From Pyrrhosoma nymphula (Eukaryota > Arthropoda > Insecta > Odonata > Coenagrionidae), in assembly GCA_963573305.1 (NCBI GenBank), contig OY754331.1, positions 9,458,868-9,522,867 of the forward strand: a stretch of DNA of 64,000 bases, in the 5' to 3' direction. How positions within the stretch are numbered: the first letter of the stretch is position 1; each line of letters begins with the position of its first letter. The translations under genes were made by a program, and so were the position numbers. This document shows positions 58,916 through 64,000 of this stretch, one piece after another. The notes beneath the pieces were generated by a model that ran no database searches, was not told the DNA's origin, and worked only from the letters and a program-made list of their open reading frames with translations.

Positions 58916-60240
58916 TAAAATTCGCTGGAAAAATCTTAAATATGATTTATATTTTTTCTGTGGTTTTCGCATCTAATATGTTGAAATACGGGGTTTTACA
59001 TTGCATTCGCAATCACTCACTCAGTGTTTCAACCCGAAGGCTGGTTTTGATATGTAAGATTCGGGCTGTAACTGAATAACTCTCCATCAAAATCCTAATT
59101 GGAAAATTGGCATTGAAAAATGAAATCAAGTGGCTAATCCAAGAACTAAATTGGCTCAAACTATAGTAGGAAGGGCGGCATCTAATAAATTTGAGGGTAT
59201 CGGGAATGTTGATTTACCTGTGTCTCTGCTTTACATTGTATTTCATTCAAGAATGTCTTCCGGAATACCCACATGAATCCGCAGAATGTGAAATGTCGTT
59301 GTAGCGATTAAATTGAGATGACCCAATTTTGGTTGCTTCGCCGGCTGATTTTCAAATACCAAATGCAAAAACGTGCCTAAAAGGAATAGTGGGTGTTAAA
59401 GAGTTACTTTGATGAACTCCAATTGTAGCAAAGCATTTTCCTGAGGAAAATTGATTTTTGGGTGTAAAATAAGACGGGAGAGTCCTTCTTCATGAATACT
59501 CGAGGAAAGAGTGGCAGAACTATTTCAAAAAGTAATTCGGTACCTAAAACTGAACTTCAATGCTTGGACGACAGAGCACATGGGCTCTAACGGAACAAAC
59601 GCTTCCAAGGTGACCCACGAAATCGACAAGTGTCTTTTTTCCACTCCTCAAAAATCTAGATTTCAGCTATCGAGTACAAAGTACTCTTAAATACCACTAT
59701 TTGAAACCCAAAAGTAAGTTCTGGCGGTACTAATAAGTAAAATGGAAAGGCATAACGAGCCGTGATGATGCTGTCCAGAAACAGCTACCTGTAGTCAACA
59801 AGTAAAAATATCCCTGTTGCCAAATGATTACACTGTAATGGAATTGATGCTGAAGGAAAGAATACACCTCATTCGACTTCTCAATGCTTATCTTTTTTTA
59901 AAAACCTTGGAATAAATGCGATGGGTGACACCCAACTAAAGATCAGCATGAAAATCATTGATTGGTATTAAACTAATCATTAATATCTCCTAACATATAT
60001 TAGGGTGTAATTAACTCAATTCTTTGGGGTGACCAAGAAAAAAAATAACCTGGTTTTAGTAAGATTTTTTTCAGCAAAAAGGTACAATATTTATCAGAAA
60101 TCAAAATATTTGTTTATAATCAACCATAAAAACTGTGTCGTGTAGCTAAATCGCATGCTGTAACATAATGAAAACGATGAAAATACTTACCCTAAGAAAT
60201 TGACACTACAGTAATAATCCCTTCGTGATGACATATTTTA
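58916..60240. other. Gene-free interval
   Basis: AT-rich, no recognised feature. Confidence 0.35.
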
Positions 60241-60280
60241 GTCTGATATTGCACATGAGCTGTCATGTGCAATTTCAGAC
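60241..60280. repeat. 18-bp hairpin with one mismatch
   Basis: GTCTGATATTGCACATGA, loop GCTG, then TCATGTGCAATTTCAGAC. ATGTGCAAT recurs once more just downstream at 60282-60290. Confidence 0.75.
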
Positions 60281-60889
60281 TATGTGCAATGTGTAATCAC
60301 ATGATTATGCCACAGTGTGGTAAAACGCGTCGTGCCAAAAAAATAAATCTGTGGAAGATTACCAAGTGTTTTTATTCATTATGAAATAATAAAACCATTG
60401 TATACCAGTAAATCAACCATTCATGCATTGCTGCACTACATTTACGAAATACAGAACAAGCCACCGCCAGGGTGCGTGGCACGGAATTATTATATCACGT
60501 GCACAAGAACTCTTAGCATAGTTAACTCATGCGCAAATAATTTTCTTGATTATTAGACGTTTTACACAGTTTTTTTACCAAAATATTATTTTCAACGTCT
60601 ATGAGGACAAAGCCGAAGGGTACATTAGGTAAGTGGGACTTCACCAAATCCGCAAGCACTTAATTCTGCTGAATGGAACCATCTGCCAAAAGAGTGACAT
60701 GGCATCTCGGAACGCCAATTACCAGCAGAATACCAGAGCCAAGATCTGTTACAATGCGATTACAAAACGGCTAGTTCACAAACGGAAACCGGACTGGCGG
60801 GCAGAAATTTATGATCCCGCCGGCCATTGATCAGCAGTCGGGAGCATTGACGGATGGTCCAGGGCATTCTTTGGTGCCTCTCTTGTCGG
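60281..60889. other. Gene-free interval
   Basis: No recognised feature; a 65-codon frame at 60633-60830 has no domain. Confidence 0.35.
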
Positions 60890-61010
60890 CGGAGGAAGGA
60901 AACTGATTTTGGAGGATGGAATGTCGATGGGTGGAGGCACGAGAGGAGGGGGAAGGAGGGGGGGTTGAGACGGGGGAAGGAGGGGGTGAGGGGGGGAACT
61001 GACGGCTAAG
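60890..61010. other. G-rich island
   Basis: Purine strand with GGAGGGGGAAGGAGGGGGGG-type repeats. The opposing frame is Pro/Ser-rich and compositional. Confidence 0.5.
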
Positions 61011-62829
61011 AGAAGAAAAGGAGAGACTCACAAGCTGGTGCTGGAGATTCGAGGACGTTGCAACGAACTGGATGCGTGATTTACGATGCATAGACTGAAA
61101 AATGCGATACTCATCTAATAGTACCTTGTACCATTCCATATTAGATCACATAATATAAGTTCCATTTCCACGAAAAAGCGATATAGAAGAAAAATTCAAG
61201 TGTTTTCCATTATTATGTAGATCTGTAGAATTTTAGTTCCTATTACCTGCTACTATTAAACCATAGGATATTTGAGACTCAATTACAATCAATCTTTATC
61301 TAGAATATTTCTAATTCACTAAAGGCTGTTGGTCCTGCCTATTGGTAACGACATTTTGAAGGACTTCCAGGAGAACAAGGGAGTTGAAATTTGGCAGCAA
61401 TACAGTCCGTGATCTAATTTCAAATACCAAAAAATAGTTAACACCGTGAGCAACATTTTAAAGGGGTTGTTTGTACCGCATAAAAGCATTGTATCGCTGC
61501 AGAAGTTATTTATTTCTTATTAAATAACAAGGATTTTAGATGGAGGGTTGACATTTATAGTATTGGATGGCTAAAAGAATAAAAAACCGGCCAGAAGAAC
61601 AGTGAAATCGCGAGCAACAACTTAATTGGGTTGTAATTATTCCGTTGTTGTTAATTTTAATCCCCTTAGGAAAAGCATTGAAAACGGTGCAGGGGATTAT
61701 TTCATTTATTTTTAAACTACTTGCATGTAAAATATATGATTGAAGATTGAACTTTTGAATGGCTGAAATATTTAAGTTTTTGAGTCATGCATTTGTATTT
61801 CCAATACGCCTTTGAGTTTCTTCAAAATTGTGTCTTTGGCTCATAATCGTCAATTTTTACACCATTTTAGCAGTAAAAATTTAAATTTACTTGGCAACCA
61901 CGGTATGGACTTTAAATAAGAACTTATGCATTAGTCCATTGTCACTTTGGTTAAATGGTCAATGTAAAAAGTACTGAGGGACTAAAGTCGGGGTGTTTTT
62001 AAACGCACTCTCTTCAGGTGTGGTTAATACAGCAATTCTTGTAATCCTCCGCAACGATTTTAACTTTTCTTCTTCCCGTTGAATTTCAACCTTCTCTAGT
62101 ATTAATCATGCTCGCCATTTTGGTAGGAGAAAAACACAAGAAAACGGACAGGGTTAAAGTTAAAGAAAATGGTGGAGTACAATTTTAAAAGGTCACAGGT
62201 AGGTATCTGTTTGAAGAGCATTGTTTTTGTAAGTAGTCTTGCAACCACCGTTGGGTGATTTGAAATGGAATCATGGCATTGGGATATCGACCCACCAGGC
62301 TATGCGGTACATCACTTTGCGATGTCTTACGGCATGTAATATGTTGGATAGCGTAAACTTCGATCTAAATACTACAAGATAAAAAATTATATAATATTCT
62401 AAACTTTAACGCTACAGATATTCTAAGTGAAAGCAACATTTAAGTGATTAAGAGGTTCAAACATTTAGCCGAACATGAAACTCTCATCGTAGCTCTATTG
62501 TTGCCTTGGCCCATTTCCCCGAATTAAAATTGCTCTGTGCCTTAGCACTAAGTAAAGGCAAAGTCTTAGGTGGCAAAGTTGGAAAAATTGCAATCACACA
62601 GGTCATTCAATAAATTGGCACTAAACTATGGAAATTTGAAACGTAACAAAGTGTGATATACACTGGCTTCCAAAGTTTTAAGTGTGGGGATTAACATCAG
62701 GAGAGACCAAGACGTTTTATAGGAGACATGTCCCAATGGTGTCGGCCAATTTTTAGATCTACTTTGAAAAACAGCCTTTTTTAACACATTAGTATTTACG
62801 GATAAAATTTTAGAAGCTACGTGACCAAC
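61011..62829. other. Gene-free interval
   Basis: AT-rich, no recognised feature. Confidence 0.35.
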
Positions 62830-63222
62830 CTATTTCTTAATTCTAAATTTTTGTTTAATTTGAAGAAGCATATCAGAAAAAAAGATATGCTCGACATTTA
62901 ATAAGGCCTTTCCGCGACGTGATCTGAGATTCATACGCTTAAACGACGTAAAGTGTACGCTCGTCAAAGGCAGTAGAAAATGGCCGGTTACATCTTCAGG
63001 ACAGAAGGGAATACAGGCAGCGGTAACTGTCTCTAACACGAGAATGATGATCAAAAAGAAGAAGGATGGAACCAACAATAGTGAAGTCTTATTAAGAGCT
63101 GTGAAGATGAGATCTTCACCCTTGTAAACAGCGGAGAAAACCGTAATATTCGGCAATATAACGTACTTCAATACAATAATAATAAAAAAAACAAAATGCA
63201 CTAGTAAAAATGCAAATAACAA
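62830..63222 (-). CDS. Unrecognised open frame with two hydrophobic segments
   Basis: A 130-codon frame. Residues 1-24 (MLFAFLLVHFVFFIIIVLKY and on) and about 48-66 (LLLVPSFFFLIIILVLETV) are strongly hydrophobic, giving a signal-anchor or two-membrane-segment look. The C-terminal half is basic and has CIPFCPEDVTGHF but no motif I know. It is one of the longest frames here that is not inside a skewed island or a transposon. AT-rich sequence gives Phe/Ile/Leu/Lys-rich frames by chance, so it may not be a gene. Confidence 0.25.
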   Translation of the reverse strand: MLFAFLLVHFVFFIIIVLKYVILPNITVFSAVYKGEDLIFTALNKTSLLLVPSFFFLIIILVLETVTAACIPFCPEDVTGHFLLPLTSVHFTSFKRMNLRSRRGKALLNVEHIFFSDMLLQIKQKFRIKK

Positions 63223-63480
63223 AAGAGAAAAATAATTGAAAAGGGTGGAATATTAGTCACAGCCAAGGTCAAATATCATGGTAGTGAAGTGCTTCGCAGG
63301 AATGAGCGACGGACAGCTGCAGCAAATCAATCTTTTAGAGTGATAACTGCTGCGGCTGCTACTGATGACGACGTTATGTTCCACAGGTTTTTATATACGA
63401 AATAGATATTACGATGCGACATAGAAATCCGAATAAATCGCGCAGCACAGACTGGCTGAGCCACTCCCGTCATGGTTTGG
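63223..63480. other. Short gene-free stretch
   Basis: Spacer with no recognised feature. Confidence 0.3.
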
Positions 63481-63489
63481 CGATTGGAT

Positions 63490-63800
63490 GTCCGAAAAGG
63501 GGTGGAGTGGGAAGGGGGTGGAGTGGGGGGGCAGGGGCGTTCTCGCTCTCTCCCGGCCACTTTGCCGGTCGAGGCTTTCCCGAAAAAGGTTGGAGTAAGA
63601 TTGATGATTCTCACTCCATTTCCAAGGGGCTTCTTTCGACCCTCAGGCGGAACCGTGGGGGAGGGGCCCTGAAAACCCTTATGCACGGGAGAATAGAAGG
63701 GGGTGGCTGATCCGAAGCTTCCAATGAGGGCTGTGAGCGAGGGATGGAATGGACCCTGGAAATATCCTGACCGGAGCGAGGACGGGGGAGGCTGGCGTGG
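63490..63800. other. G-rich island
   Basis: GC-rich with G runs near 63517-63530 and 63657-63664. Frames of 66-161 codons on both strands mirror one another and are Pro/Arg/Gly-rich. No gene supported. Confidence 0.5.
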
Positions 63801-64000
63801 GAAGGATTCCAATGCATGGAAATTTGTAGATTATAGCAAAGAATAGTAGTGTTAGCTATTCAATGGTGACCTCAATATCTAGTGCCACATTTTCATGGTG
63901 GTAGGGAGACTATGTCTGTGTTTCAACTGCTGCGGTGTAATTCTCGCCTACGGCATGATGGGTAAAACAATTTCAGAAGGAAAATGTATGTCACTCCCGA

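Noticed and set aside
63327..63817. 161-codon minus-strand frame with overlapping plus-strand frames
   Set aside because: Mirror frames in a G-rich island, rich in Pro/Arg/Ser; no domain.
1..64000. CRISPR arrays, bacterial operons, or a phage or plasmid segment
   Set aside because: No regularly spaced direct repeats and no prokaryotic gene density; the sequence is eukaryotic repeat-rich DNA.

Overview
The window looks like non-coding, repeat-rich DNA from an arthropod with a large genome, most likely an insect. It is AT-rich overall. Coding signal is almost confined to broken transposable elements: several 5'-truncated non-LTR retrotransposon fragments with insect-type reverse transcriptase ends, a pogo/Tigger-like transposase remnant, a THAP-domain transposon remnant, an intron-containing transposase-like pseudogene, a hAT-type element, tRNA-derived and 5S rRNA-derived SINEs, and foldback (MITE-like) elements. 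GT-AG splicing in the transposase-like pseudogene confirms a eukaryote. No intact host gene could be recognised, and the species cannot be fixed from sequence alone.

Layout. 1-3.4 kb: a pyrimidine/purine-biased island, then a pogo-like transposase remnant (1.54-2.02 kb) and a G-rich island. 4.2-6.1 kb: a decayed LINE split by a 1.1-kb TA-flanked inverted-repeat element. 8.7-9.1 kb: another LINE end on the minus strand. 16-19.3 kb: a hammerhead-like motif, a 690-bp foldback packed with AGTATC motifs, and a G island with an 18-base G run. 19.6 kb: a tRNA-derived SINE. 21.8-25.3 kb: a THAP-containing inverted-repeat element followed by an intron-containing, transposase-like pseudogene on the minus strand. 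28.7-31.05 kb: a hAT-type non-autonomous element with 8-bp target duplications. 36.3-41.1 kb: three LINE ends. 41.6-42.95 kb: an RTE-like tail, a near-perfect foldback between TA microsatellites, and a 5S-derived SINE. 44.2-45.65 kb: an element with inverted repeats of about 210-230 bp. 46.15 kb: a second copy of the tRNA SINE. 53.6-59 kb: another SINE-like unit and two small foldbacks whose arms carry hammerhead-like cores. 60.2-63.8 kb: a hairpin, G-rich islands and one unrecognised hydrophobic open frame.

G-rich or C-rich islands with long homopolymer G runs recur about every 3-14 kb (near 0.2, 3.2, 6.4, 12.2, 19.2, 26.5, 32.3, 46.7, 60.95 and 63.6 kb). They create most of the long overlapping open frames, which I regard as compositional artefacts.

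There is no operon or pathway to describe; the biology here is mobile-element layering. The strongest observations are the nested insertion whose empty site can be rebuilt inside a LINE frame, the spliced transposase-like pseudogene, and three loci sharing a CTGATGA...GAAAC hammerhead-like layout, two of them arranged as inverted pairs.
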